64,000 nucleotides of DNA, from contig NZ_CP118735.1 of NCBI RefSeq assembly GCF_032595075.1, positions 1,640,001 through 1,704,000 of the forward strand, in the 5' to 3' direction. A model generated the notes under the pieces. That model was not told the DNA's origin. It ran no database searches and worked only from the letters and a program-made list of their open reading frames with translations. Source of the DNA: Streptococcus sp. 29887. Lineage in GTDB: Bacteria; Bacillota; Bacilli; Lactobacillales; Streptococcaceae. The translations under genes and the position numbers were made by a program. This document shows, piece after piece, positions 28,091 to 35,413 of the stretch. Each line of letters starts with the position of its first letter. Within the stretch, counting starts at the first letter, position 1.

Positions 28091-28546
28091 ATGGCACTAG
28101 CAAAAATTGTTTACGCTAGTATGACTGGTAACACAGAAGAAATTGCTGATATCGTCGCCAGTAAGCTAGAAGAGTTGGGTTTGGAAGTACAGGTGCACGA
28201 ATGTACGACCATTGAAACAGAAGAAATCTTGGATGCTGACTTAATTGTCGTAGCCAGCTACACTTATTCTTATGGTGGTGATGGTGAGCTTCCAGATGAA
28301 ATCGTTGATTTCTATGCTGACCTAGCGGACTTGGATTTGACTGGTAAGGTGTACGGTGTTTGCGGTTCTGGTGATACCTTCTATGATGACTTCTGTAGTG
28401 CAGTAGATGACTTTGATGTCATGCTGGGTTCACGTGGTGCAGTCAAGGGGGCTGAAAATGTCAAGGTAGACCTTGCTGCTGAAGACGAGGATATCGTAAA
28501 CCTAGAAAAATTTGCAACTGACCTTGCTGCCAAAGTAAATGAATAA
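28091..28546 (+). CDS. fld: Flavodoxin
   Basis: This 151-residue, very acidic, FMN-binding electron carrier has the phosphate-binding loop YASMTGNTEEIAD (about 8-20), VVASYTYSYGGDGELPDE for the isoalloxazine loop (about 58-75) and VCGSGDTFYDDFCSA (about 90). The ATG at 28091 has GGAGG 5 bases upstream, and an earlier in-frame start at 28061 falls on the promoter. A terminator-like hairpin separates it from chorismate mutase. Confidence 0.93.
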   Translation: MALAKIVYASMTGNTEEIADIVASKLEELGLEVQVHECTTIETEEILDADLIVVASYTYSYGGDGELPDEIVDFYADLADLDLTGKVYGVCGSGDTFYDDFCSAVDDFDVMLGSRGAVKGAENVKVDLAAEDEDIVNLEKFATDLAAKVNE

Positions 28547-28553
28547 TCAAATC

Positions 28554-28581
28554 AACCAGTAACATCTGTTACTGGTTTTCT
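28554..28581 (+). terminator. Terminator or attenuator between flavodoxin and chorismate mutase
   Basis: AACCAGTAAC-atct-GTTACTGGTT is a perfect 10-bp stem followed by TTCTT. Chorismate mutase has no obvious promoter of its own after it, so read-through is likely to supply the downstream genes. Confidence 0.75.
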
Positions 28582-28595
28582 TAAAAGGAGAAAAA

Positions 28596-28874
28596 ATGAA
28601 TCTAGATCATATCCGGGAAAATATTAACGCTATTGACAGTCAATTAGTTGACTTGCTTGAACAACGCATGAAGCTAGTTGACCAAGTCACAGCCTTTAAG
28701 CGAGCAACTGGCAAACCTGTTTTGGACACTAGCAGAGAAAACGCTGTACTTGAACGAGTTGGAAACCTGGTTCAAAAGGACGACTACCGCTCAGCTATTC
28801 AAGCGACCTTTAGCGACATCATGGCCCAGTCCAGAGCCTATCAAGCTGGAAAACTAGCTAGCGATGACCAGTAA
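28596..28874 (+). CDS. Chorismate mutase (AroQ type)
   Basis: This 92-residue all-helical AroQ chorismate mutase would convert chorismate to prephenate. The start MNLDHIRENINAIDSQLVDL and the segment LEQRMKLVDQVTAFKRATGKPVLD show the usual active-site R and K residues. AAAGGAG lies upstream of the ATG. It overlaps the ClC gene by 11 bases, so the two are translationally coupled. The same pairing is known from the S. mutans fluoride resistance locus. Confidence 0.9.
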   Translation: MNLDHIRENINAIDSQLVDLLEQRMKLVDQVTAFKRATGKPVLDTSRENAVLERVGNLVQKDDYRSAIQATFSDIMAQSRAYQAGKLASDDQ

Positions 28875-30054
28875 AGGTAAACAAATACTTCAACTCCTGC
28901 TCTTTTCCGTCCTCATGGGACTGTTAGCTGGACTGGTCACCACACTTTTTGGGAAAATTCTACTAGAGGTTGGAGACTTACGATCTGAATATTTTACTTT
29001 TCTAATCCCCTTTCTGCCACTTGCCGGGGTGGTGATTGTTTTCATTTATCAAAAATGGGGGAGGGAAGTCCAAGCAGGTATGGGCTTAGTCTTCAAAGCT
29101 GGACAAGGGGAGAAAGTGCAAATTTCTCCAGTCTTAGTACCGCTCATCATCTGCACGACCTGGCTCGGCCATCTTTTTGGGGCTTCCGTTGGTCGTGAAG
29201 GTGTGGCCGTTCAGCTTGGAGCTAGTCTTTCGCATTGGCTACGGAAACAAGGTTTTACAGGTTTGTCCAAGGATATAGTAACGAAGATGGGTATGGCAGC
29301 AGGTTTTGCTGGGCTCTTTCAAACGCCCTTGGCTGCCAGTTTCTTTGCTATTGAGGTCTTGATCGTTGGTCAATATGCTTGGAGAAATTTGGTCTATTGT
29401 TTAATAGCTGCCTTTACAGCCTCTACTACCTCACATTTATTGGGCTTGGAAAAATTTACTCATACCATTTCGGTCCCCACTTTCCAGTTTACAGATAGTT
29501 TCAAATGGATTTTTATTGCCCTATGCTTTGGGGTTATTGGTAATCTTTTTGCCTGGCTTTTAGAACAGGCAAAAAGGTATTCGTCTCGCTGGTTGCCAAA
29601 TCCTTACATTAAAATAGCTATCCTGGGAGTTGGACTAAGCGTTATACTTTTCTTCTTCCATCAAGGTCGTTATGCTGGTTTGGGAACCAATTTGATTGAT
29701 GCTAGTTTGGTTGGGGAGCATGTATTTGCTTATGACTGGCTACTCAAACTTCTGCTCACTTGCTTGTGTTTAGCTGCAGGTTTTCAAGGTGGTGAGGTCA
29801 CTCCGCTCTTTGCTATTGGCGCTAGTTCTGGAGCTCTTTTAGCTGGATTACTTGGCCTACCAGTAGAACTTGTTGCAGCCCTTGGCTATTGTGCTGTGTT
29901 TGGCTCTGCAACCAATACCTTACTGACACCGATTTTAATCAGCTACGAGGTATTTGGTTGGAATATCATCCCCTATGCCATTCCAGTGCTTGCCCTAGCT
30001 TATCTTGTAAACAGAAAACAGACGATTTATGGACAGCAGATAAGAAAATTTTAA
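28864..30054 (+). CDS. ClC-family anion transporter, probable fluoride/proton antiporter (EriC/CLC-F type)
   Basis: This 396-residue membrane protein of the ClC fold has about ten hydrophobic segments. The selectivity filter region reads SVGREGVAVQLGASL (about 116), where conventional chloride ClCs have GREGP. The region equivalent to GSGIP reads QAGMGLVFKAG (about 73), with methionine in the serine position. Such changes mark the fluoride-specific CLC-F clade, and coupling to chorismate mutase occurs in S. mutans fluoride-resistance operons. Fluoride specificity is therefore likely but inferred. No crcB-type fluoride riboswitch was recognised upstream. IS110 copy 2 begins 5 bases after its stop codon. 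Confidence 0.82.
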   Translation: MTSKGKQILQLLLFSVLMGLLAGLVTTLFGKILLEVGDLRSEYFTFLIPFLPLAGVVIVFIYQKWGREVQAGMGLVFKAGQGEKVQISPVLVPLIICTTWLGHLFGASVGREGVAVQLGASLSHWLRKQGFTGLSKDIVTKMGMAAGFAGLFQTPLAASFFAIEVLIVGQYAWRNLVYCLIAAFTASTTSHLLGLEKFTHTISVPTFQFTDSFKWIFIALCFGVIGNLFAWLLEQAKRYSSRWLPNPYIKIAILGVGLSVILFFFHQGRYAGLGTNLIDASLVGEHVFAYDWLLKLLLTCLCLAAGFQGGEVTPLFAIGASSGALLAGLLGLPVELVAALGYCAVFGSATNTLLTPILISYEVFGWNIIPYAIPVLALAYLVNRKQTIYGQQIRKF

Positions 30055-30073
30055 ACACAAACATACTAAGATT

Positions 30074-30271
30074 AGTAGTGAAGAAATCTCCGACGGGAGA
30101 AAGTACTCACTACTTTTTCTTTATGATAAAGTAGAGGTGTCTTGTTAAGTCGTAGGGCTTTTTGACGCTAGACGTCGCATCAAAAACTGGCAAGGCACCT
30201 GTTTTAGAAAGAATGTTATCAAAGTATGTGGGACGCCTGACGTCGAGTATTGAAAATGACATCACTAAAAC
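30074..30271 (+). ncRNA. Putative IS110 bridge RNA, copy 2
   Basis: The structure is the same as in copy 1. Bases 30152-30163 (GTAGGGCTTTTT) in the first loop are perfectly complementary over 12 nt to the right insertion flank AAAAAGCCCTAC at 31682-31693. Relative to copy 1, the closing stem carries an A-to-G change (CAAGGCACCT) that turns a U-A pair into U-G and so keeps the pairing. The 3' half of the first loop reads GCATCAAAAA instead of GCAACAAAAA. The inner loop of the second stem has T for A. Confidence 0.75.
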
Positions 30272-30302
30272 AAGGAATCATTCAAGACAAAGAGGTAATA
30301 TC

Positions 30303-31505
30303 ATGCGTGCAGTTTTTGGGATTGATGTGAGTAAGGCAAGTTCAGAAGTGGCCATTCTAGTCAATAGTGAGAAAGTTCATGGCTATACCATGTCCAATGA
30401 CGCCATCGGCTTTGCTCGGCTACTTGGCGATTTGAAAACCGTCCATAAGCCAGAAATCATCTTTGAAGCAACAGGTGTCTATTCTCGTCGTCTTCAAGCT
30501 TTTCTGGATGAACATGGCTACGCTTATACACGGCTTAATCCCTTAGAAGCTAAGAAGCAACTGGATAGCTTGCGTGTGCGGAAAACAGATCAAATTGACG
30601 CCGAAAAACTGGCTCAATCTCAATTTGTGCTGAATCGTAAACCCACTTATGTCCAAGAAGAAGTCTACCAAAACTTGCGGGATCTCAGCCGTTTCTATCA
30701 GAATCTGACCGAGGACATTGTTCGAGCTAAAAACCGTCTGCACAAGGTCTTACAAGTCACTTTTCCTGAATTGGAAACTATCTTATCAACACCATCTGGC
30801 GAACAATACTGGAACCTAGTCATAGCTTTTCCTTGCAAGGACTTCGTGCTTGAGTTAAGCAAGGACGAACTCTCAGAGAGCATTCGTCAGTCCACCTCAA
30901 AACGGATTTCGGACAAGCGTGTGGCGTATTTAGCTGAGAAGTTGATAGCACTAGCTAATCAATCTTACTGTGCCGTCAAGAAAACCTCTCCAATACTAGA
31001 AGAGGTGCGTTACTATGCAAAAGAATTGCTTCGGCTTTCTGAACAGAGACAAACTGTCCTAGACCAAATGGTGGAACTAGCTCAGCCATTACCTGAATAT
31101 GACATTCTGCTCTCTATTCCTGGAATAGCTGAGACTACTGCAACAAGTATTATTGGTGAACTGGGAGATATTCGCCGTTTTCAGTCTGCCAATCAAATCA
31201 ATGCCTTTATCGGTATTGACCTGAGACACTATGAATCGGGTAACTTTTTAGCTAAGGAACACATTACCAAGCGTGGCAATCCCTACGCTAGAAAGATTCT
31301 GTTCAAATGCATTCACAATATCGCTTCAGCCAGTCACACCAATCCTTGCCATATCGCCGACTTTTATGAGAAACGAAAAAGACAATCGCAAACGACTTCT
31401 ACAAAGCCACACACGATTGCCTCCATACATCGTCTCATTCGGACAATGTATTACCTCATAACGCATAACAAACTTTACGATTACACTTTAACCCAAAATC
31501 AGTAA
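30303..31505 (+). CDS. IS110-family transposase (DEDD serine recombinase), copy 2
   Basis: This is a 400-residue intact paralogue of the transposase at 24227. It differs at about seven residues (for example EVAILV for EVTILV, EEVRYY for EEVHYY, QSANQ for QSTNQ). All DEDD and C-terminal serine-domain motifs are conserved. Both copies therefore could supply the recombinase. The start choice follows copy 1. Confidence 0.93.
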   Translation: MRAVFGIDVSKASSEVAILVNSEKVHGYTMSNDAIGFARLLGDLKTVHKPEIIFEATGVYSRRLQAFLDEHGYAYTRLNPLEAKKQLDSLRVRKTDQIDAEKLAQSQFVLNRKPTYVQEEVYQNLRDLSRFYQNLTEDIVRAKNRLHKVLQVTFPELETILSTPSGEQYWNLVIAFPCKDFVLELSKDELSESIRQSTSKRISDKRVAYLAEKLIALANQSYCAVKKTSPILEEVRYYAKELLRLSEQRQTVLDQMVELAQPLPEYDILLSIPGIAETTATSIIGELGDIRRFQSANQINAFIGIDLRHYESGNFLAKEHITKRGNPYARKILFKCIHNIASASHTNPCHIADFYEKRKRQSQTTSTKPHTIASIHRLIRTMYYLITHNKLYDYTLTQNQ

Positions 31506-31687
31506 GATTGTTTATGCTCTATCATTGTAACACCTTATCAAAAATTTTCAACATAAGGTGTTAATTTCGTGTACTCTTTTTTACACGAAACTTTAGTCCA
31601 AAAGAAAACAATTTCCTTATTTTGACTATTGAACTCAAAATATTTTTCATCAAATACCTTGATAGGCTTGACAAATGGTAGAAAAAG

Positions 31688-31723
31688 CCCTACACTCAAA
31701 TTTTGGTCGAGGAGAGCGTAGGG
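31688..31723 (-). terminator. Leftward terminator at the right end of IS110 copy 2
   Basis: On the minus strand CCCTACGCTC and GAGTGTAGGG form a 10-bp stem with one G-U pair, followed by CTTTTT. The T-tract is at the IS junction. The terminator presumably belonged to the integrated element or to the gene once present on this side. Confidence 0.75.
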
Positions 31724-31799
31724 TGGCGGATAGTCAGAAACCTGCTTTGCAGTAGGTCTCTTTACTATACCCATTTTATCAAATTTGAAGGGTAAATCA

Positions 31800-32894
31800 G
31801 TGGCATACTTTAGAAAAAGGGATAACGGATGGGAATACCGTATCTCCTATAAAGCCCCAGACGGCTCATATAAGCAGAAATCCAAGTCTGGATATAGAAC
31901 CAAGGCGGAGGCTGTTCAGGCTGCCTCACAGGCTGAAATTGAGCTGTCCAATGGCATTGTGGAAGATAAGAACATTACCCTTGCGGAATACTTTGAAAAA
32001 TGGATGGAAATCCACAAGAAGCCTCATGTTGGACCAGAAACGTTTGGTAAATATGAATACACCCTTAAACTGATTACTATATACTTTCACGAAACGAAAC
32101 TTTCGAAAATAAACGCCACTTCTTATCAAAACATAATTAACGAATTAGCAAAATGTTATGTGAAAGAAAGTGTCAAAAGGTTCAATTCGCACATAAGGGC
32201 ATCAATTAAAGTTGCTATCCATCAAGGGATTTTAAAAAAAGATTTTACCGAAATTGTTAAGATTTTCTCCGATGTCGAATCCAAGAAAGAGGAGGATAAA
32301 TACATAGAGCTAGATGAATACGAACAATTAATCACAGATTATCGAAAGACAATCAAGTACCAGTCTCACTTCTTCCTGTACACTATCGGAAAAACTGGAC
32401 TTCGTTTCTCGGAAGCAGCAGGCATTACAGAGCCTATCGTTGACCGTGAAAATATATGTTTACGAATCCGCAGGACTTACAAAGTTTATGGAAAGAAGAA
32501 AGGTTGGGGACCTACTAAGAATCCACAATCAGAACGAGATGTGCCATTTGATAGTGAGTGGCTGAAAGCATACGACGAGTACATGAAAGTTGGATATATA
32601 GACAATCCAGATAAAAGATTATTTACCAAATTGACCGGGACTGGCGAAAATAAAATTTTAAAGAAAAAGACACGTCAAACATTTAATGTACACGGCTTAC
32701 GTCATACTTACGTTAGCTGGTTGATCTATCATGACGTGGACGTTGTAACCATTGCCAAGTTAGTAGGACACAAGGATGCAACCGAAACATTGAAAACATA
32801 TTCGCACCTATTCAAGGCTAAACAAGAAGAATCATTCGACAAAGTCAGAAATTTAATGGAAAAATTTGGGGCGAATTTGGGGCAAGAAAGTTAA
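31800..32894 (+). CDS. int: Tyrosine recombinase/phage-type integrase
   Basis: This 364-residue integrase of the lambda-Int/Tn916 class starts VAYFRKRDNGWEYRISYK, an N-terminal arm-binding AP2-like domain. A SAM-like core-binding domain follows (about 60-150), then the catalytic domain. Catalytic residues are visible as R in TGLRFSEAAG (about 206), HGLRHTYVSWL (about 302), the H of VGHKDATETL (about 327) and the tyrosine in KTYSHLF (about 338). GAAGGG lies 7 bases before the GTG at 31800, which is preferred to a TTG at 31785. It points at, and ends 37 bases from, the 3' end of tRNA-Arg. No other element genes remain, so it is probably a relic of an island or prophage. Confidence 0.92.
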   Translation: MAYFRKRDNGWEYRISYKAPDGSYKQKSKSGYRTKAEAVQAASQAEIELSNGIVEDKNITLAEYFEKWMEIHKKPHVGPETFGKYEYTLKLITIYFHETKLSKINATSYQNIINELAKCYVKESVKRFNSHIRASIKVAIHQGILKKDFTEIVKIFSDVESKKEEDKYIELDEYEQLITDYRKTIKYQSHFFLYTIGKTGLRFSEAAGITEPIVDRENICLRIRRTYKVYGKKKGWGPTKNPQSERDVPFDSEWLKAYDEYMKVGYIDNPDKRLFTKLTGTGENKILKKKTRQTFNVHGLRHTYVSWLIYHDVDVVTIAKLVGHKDATETLKTYSHLFKAKQEESFDKVRNLMEKFGANLGQES

Positions 32895-32920
32895 AAACCC
32901 TTGTGTATCAAGGGTTTTCG
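32894..32920 (+). terminator. Terminator after the integrase gene
   Basis: AAAACCCTT-gtgtatc-AAGGGTTTT is a perfect 9-bp stem directly after the stop codon. Confidence 0.8.
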
Positions 32921-32931
32921 TTGTATTTCTA

Positions 32932-33003
32932 TCTCCCCTGCAGGAATCGAACCTGCAACTAATTCTTAGGAGGAATTTGTTATATCCATTTAACTAAGGG
33001 AAG
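32932..33003 (-). tRNA. tRNA-Arg (anticodon CCU)
   Basis: The minus strand folds into a complete 72-nt cloverleaf. The acceptor stem is CTTCCCT/AGGGGAG (one U-G pair), the D stem GTTA/TAAC, the anticodon stem AATTC/GAATT with loop CTCCTAA, and the T arm GCAGG-TTCGATT-CCTGC. The discriminator base is A. The CCU anticodon reads AGG arginine codons. No CCA is encoded. Its 3' end faces the integrase gene and is the likely att site. The unusual C at position 1 and the U-G pair may reflect changes in the acceptor stem. Confidence 0.93.
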
Positions 33004-33049
33004 CTACTCTTCTATTTTAACTCATAAAATAGAAGATTGCAAGGTCGGG

Positions 33050-33724
33050 CTAGTCCTTACTTGATATTCGATATTTTTCCATTTTCTTTTTAAAGAGTTC
33101 GGCATTGCTTGGAGCGGTATAGGAAATGGCATTGGCTCCTGCTTCGATAACACGACGGATGGATTCTTCAGTTGGACCGCCTGTCGCAATGATAGGAAAA
33201 TCTGGAAGAACTTCACGTATTTTTTTCACTACCTCAGGAGTTTCTAGTCCACAGGAAACGTTTAAAATATCTACGCCGGCCTCAATTCGTGATAACAAGT
33301 CTGCCTTCTCTGAAACGACTGTGTAGATAATGGGAATATCAGCCATCTTGTTAATTTGCTCAATCGTTTTCACGTTAGTAGGACCATTGACCACAACAGC
33401 GTAAGCTCCTTCGGACTCAGAAAGCAAACTCATATTGGCCGACCGCATTCCTGTCGTTAGTCCACCACCAACACCAGCTAAAACCGGGACAGAGGCAACC
33501 ATCATAATACTTTTAAGGATGGCTGGACTAGGAGTAAATGGATAAACTGCTAAAACGGCATCTGCATTATGATTGGCAATAATCGCCACATCCGTTGTAA
33601 ATAAAACCGAGCGGATCCGACGACCATAAATGCGAATGCCGCTGCATTCCTTAATAATGTCAGGTACTTGCACAATATCCTGGCGTAAATCAGACAAAAC
33701 AGACGGAATAACTTGTTTGCTCAT
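33050..33724 (-). CDS. TIM-barrel protein of unknown function (putative hydrolase family)
   Basis: This 224-residue protein has the alternating hydrophobic strands of a (beta/alpha)8 barrel and a C-terminal phosphate-binding pattern FPIIATGGPTEESIRRVIEAGANAISY (about 173-199). GLETPEVVKKIREVLP precedes it. Relatives in streptococci are annotated only as hydrolase or nitronate/IGPS-like barrel proteins. There is no catalytic signature that lets me name a reaction. GAGG precedes the ATG at 33724. It stands alone between tRNA-Arg and a repeat element. Confidence 0.75.
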   Translation of the reverse strand: MSKQVIPSVLSDLRQDIVQVPDIIKECSGIRIYGRRIRSVLFTTDVAIIANHNADAVLAVYPFTPSPAILKSIMMVASVPVLAGVGGGLTTGMRSANMSLLSESEGAYAVVVNGPTNVKTIEQINKMADIPIIYTVVSEKADLLSRIEAGVDILNVSCGLETPEVVKKIREVLPDFPIIATGGPTEESIRRVIEAGANAISYTAPSNAELFKKKMEKYRISSKD

Positions 33725-33811
33725 ACTAGACCTCCTCTGTATATATAGTAACAGTATAACATATTTTTATGTAGGGAGATATAGTAAACATCTATTCTTG
33801 ATTGTCCTTTA

Positions 33812-33973
33812 TATAGTCGAGTGAAGAGCTTTCAGACAAGGAACTGAGGTGCAGGCAGCTAGAACAGCCTAGAGGGGGTTCTAGGTTGGAAATAAGACTT
33901 GCGAAGCAAGTCACTTTAGTAGAGTACAGCAAAGCGAAAGTGACGATGTATCAAAGCTCTTCAAATGACTATA
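33812..33973. repeat. MITE-like inverted-repeat element (162 bp)
   Basis: Outer ends TATAGTC/GACTATA and inner GAAGAGCTTT/AAAGCTCTTC form nested terminal inverted repeats. Inside are further hairpins CTAGAAC/GTTCTAG and GACTTGC-gaa-GCAAGTC. No ORF is present. The structure suggests a non-autonomous mobile repeat or a structured RNA. The rest of the 33725-34018 gap shows nothing I can name. Confidence 0.65.
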
Positions 33974-34018
33974 CATACAGACAGGTCAGATAGGAAGCTA
34001 GCTCTATAAACAAAAAAA

Positions 34019-34040
34019 GAAGCAACTTTTGCTGCTTCCT
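34019..34040 (-). terminator. Terminator after rplS
   Basis: On the minus strand GAAGCA-gcaaaagt-TGCTTC forms a stem followed by TTTTTTT, just after the rplS stop. Confidence 0.8.
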
Positions 34041-34046
34041 CCCATC

Positions 34047-34394
34047 TTAGCGACGGATTTCTTTGATACGCGCTGCTTTACCTTGCAATGCACGTAGGTA
34101 GTACAATTTAGCACGACGTACTTTACCGTAACGTACTACTTCAATCTTATCAACACGTGGAGTGTGGATTGGGAATGTACGCTCAACACCTACACCACCA
34201 GAGATTTTACGTACAGTGTACATTTCTGAGATGCCTTGGCCTTTACGAGAGATAACAACACCCTCGAAAATCTGGATACGTTCGCGGTTACCTTCGACAA
34301 CCTTAGCGTGAACACGTACAGTGTCACCAGGACGGAATGAAGGGATGTCAGTACGAAGTTGACCTTCTGTCAAACTTTGGATCAATGGATTCAT
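34047..34394 (-). CDS. rplS: 50S ribosomal protein L19
   Basis: This 115-residue L19 lies at the 30S-50S interface. [36 protein letters not shown] and the C-terminal [20 protein letters not shown] are standard. The AGGAG ribosome binding site lies 8 bases from the ATG. The leader contains CCTAT-gattgacaaag-ATAGG, which would bury part of that ribosome binding site. Confidence 0.97.
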   Translation of the reverse strand: MNPLIQSLTEGQLRTDIPSFRPGDTVRVHAKVVEGNRERIQIFEGVVISRKGQGISEMYTVRKISGGVGVERTFPIHTPRVDKIEVVRYGKVRRAKLYYLRALQGKAARIKEIRR

Positions 34395-34397
34395 TTT

Positions 34398-34420
34398 ATT
34401 CTCCTATCTTTGTCAATCAT
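34398..34420 (-). promoter_or_regulatory. rplS leader hairpin overlapping the ribosome binding site
   Basis: On the minus strand CCTAT and ATAGG (part of the AGGAG region) can pair around an 11-base loop directly before the start codon. An L19 leader motif is known in Firmicutes, and autoregulation here is inferred. Confidence 0.4.
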
Positions 34421-34480
34421 AGGTGCTTTTAAACCCAGCGGATAAACTGTATTTTTGTGCGTCCATTACACACAAAATAA

Positions 34481-34509
34481 ATTATACTAAAATCCTCTTC
34501 TCTTGTAAA
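34481..34509 (-). promoter_or_regulatory. Promoter of rplS
   Basis: On the minus strand TTTACA (34504-34509), a 17-base spacer, and perfect TATAAT (34481-34486) give a strong sigma-A promoter 87 bases before the ATG. Confidence 0.8.
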
Positions 34510-34529
34510 GAAAAATACTTAAAATATTT

Positions 34530-34608
34530 AAAAAACAAGCGAAAAATCGCCTGTTTTACCATCTTATTTAGCTGCTTTATAAAGCTCGTCAACTTTGTTC
34601 CACTCCTC
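34530..34608 (-). pseudogene. Leftover second sodA 3' tail with terminator
   Basis: On the minus strand 34608-34564 reads [14 protein letters not shown] then TAA, paralleling the sodA C-terminus [16 protein letters not shown]. An intrinsic terminator AACAGGCGA-ttt-TCGCTTGTT plus T-run follows (about 34532-34556). It looks like the ancestral end of sodA, displaced about 160 bp downstream of the present stop codon by a hairpin-rich insert (34609-34728). Confidence 0.7.
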
Positions 34609-34728
34609 AGCTACAAGGGCCTTGCTCCTTGTAGCACGGAAAGCCCGATTAGCTTTCCTAGAGGACTGACTAGTTTTTTCTCGGAAAAAGATCGTTTCCT
34701 CGAAAAAACGTCGCAGTAAGCTAGTAGA

Positions 34729-35340
34729 TTAGTTGCTGAGAGCCTCTTTATACAGCTCATCTACCTTATTCCAGTTAATCACTTCAAAGAAAGCTTTGAT
34801 GTAGTTTGGACGGACGTTACGGTAGTTGAGGTAGTATGCGTGCTCCCAAACGTCTAGTGCCAAGATTGGTTTCAAACCTTGCATAATCGGTGTGTCTTGG
34901 TTAGCAGTTGAGATAACTTCCAACTTGCCATCTTTATTGACTACTAAGAAAGCCCAACCTGAACCGAAGCGAGTTGTTGCTGCTGTAGTGAATGCTTCTT
35001 GGAAGGCTGCAAATGAACCAAAAGTCGCATCAATATCGGCTGCCAATTCTGCTGAAATTTCTGTTTTTTCTGGTGAAAGCAATTCCCAGAAAAGTGCGTG
35101 GTTAAGGTGACCGCCACCGTTGTTGATAAGTGCTTGACGGATGTCAGCTGGAATTTGCTCCACATCTGACAAGAGTGCTACCAAGTCTTCGCCGATTTCT
35201 GGGTGTTTTTCAAGGGCAGCATTGGCATTTGCAACATAAGTTGCATGGTGCTTGTCATGGTGCAGGGTCATTGTTTCTGCATCAATATGTGGTTCCAAGG
35301 CATCGTATGCGTATGGTAAATCTGGTAAAATAATTGCCAT
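34729..35340 (-). CDS. sodA: Superoxide dismutase (Mn/Fe)
   Basis: This 203-residue enzyme dismutates superoxide. Metal ligands are in [13 protein letters not shown] (H27 region), [11 protein letters not shown] (about H81), and [13 protein letters not shown] (D and H at about 165-169). The start [19 protein letters not shown] is typical, with GGAG before the ATG at 35340. An upstream in-frame extension to 35400 is rejected. The last four residues (ALSN) differ from the AAK ending preserved downstream, so the 3' end has been replaced. Confidence 0.96.
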   Translation of the reverse strand: MAIILPDLPYAYDALEPHIDAETMTLHHDKHHATYVANANAALEKHPEIGEDLVALLSDVEQIPADIRQALINNGGGHLNHALFWELLSPEKTEISAELAADIDATFGSFAAFQEAFTTAATTRFGSGWAFLVVNKDGKLEVISTANQDTPIMQGLKPILALDVWEHAYYLNYRNVRPNYIKAFFEVINWNKVDELYKEALSN

Positions 35341-35413
35341 TTTTTGTACTCCTATACTAATTGATAGTCCTATTGTACTCCATAATGAGAGCCTTTTCAA
35401 CTTTTTTGTCTGA

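Larger units (their letters stand above)
30059..31686 (+). mobile_element. IS110-family insertion sequence, copy 2
   Basis: This copy is 1,628 bp, exactly the length of copy 1, and begins 5 bases after the ClC gene stop. Its right end joins AAAAAGCCCTAC, the T-tract side of a leftward terminator (31688-31723). About seven codons of the transposase and a handful of non-coding bases differ from copy 1. Three of the non-coding changes fall in loop or stem positions of the putative bridge RNA. Confidence 0.93.

Noticed and set aside
28020..28600. Fluoride riboswitch upstream of the chorismate mutase/ClC pair
   Set aside because: I looked for a crcB-like motif before flavodoxin and before chorismate mutase and saw only a promoter and a simple terminator hairpin.
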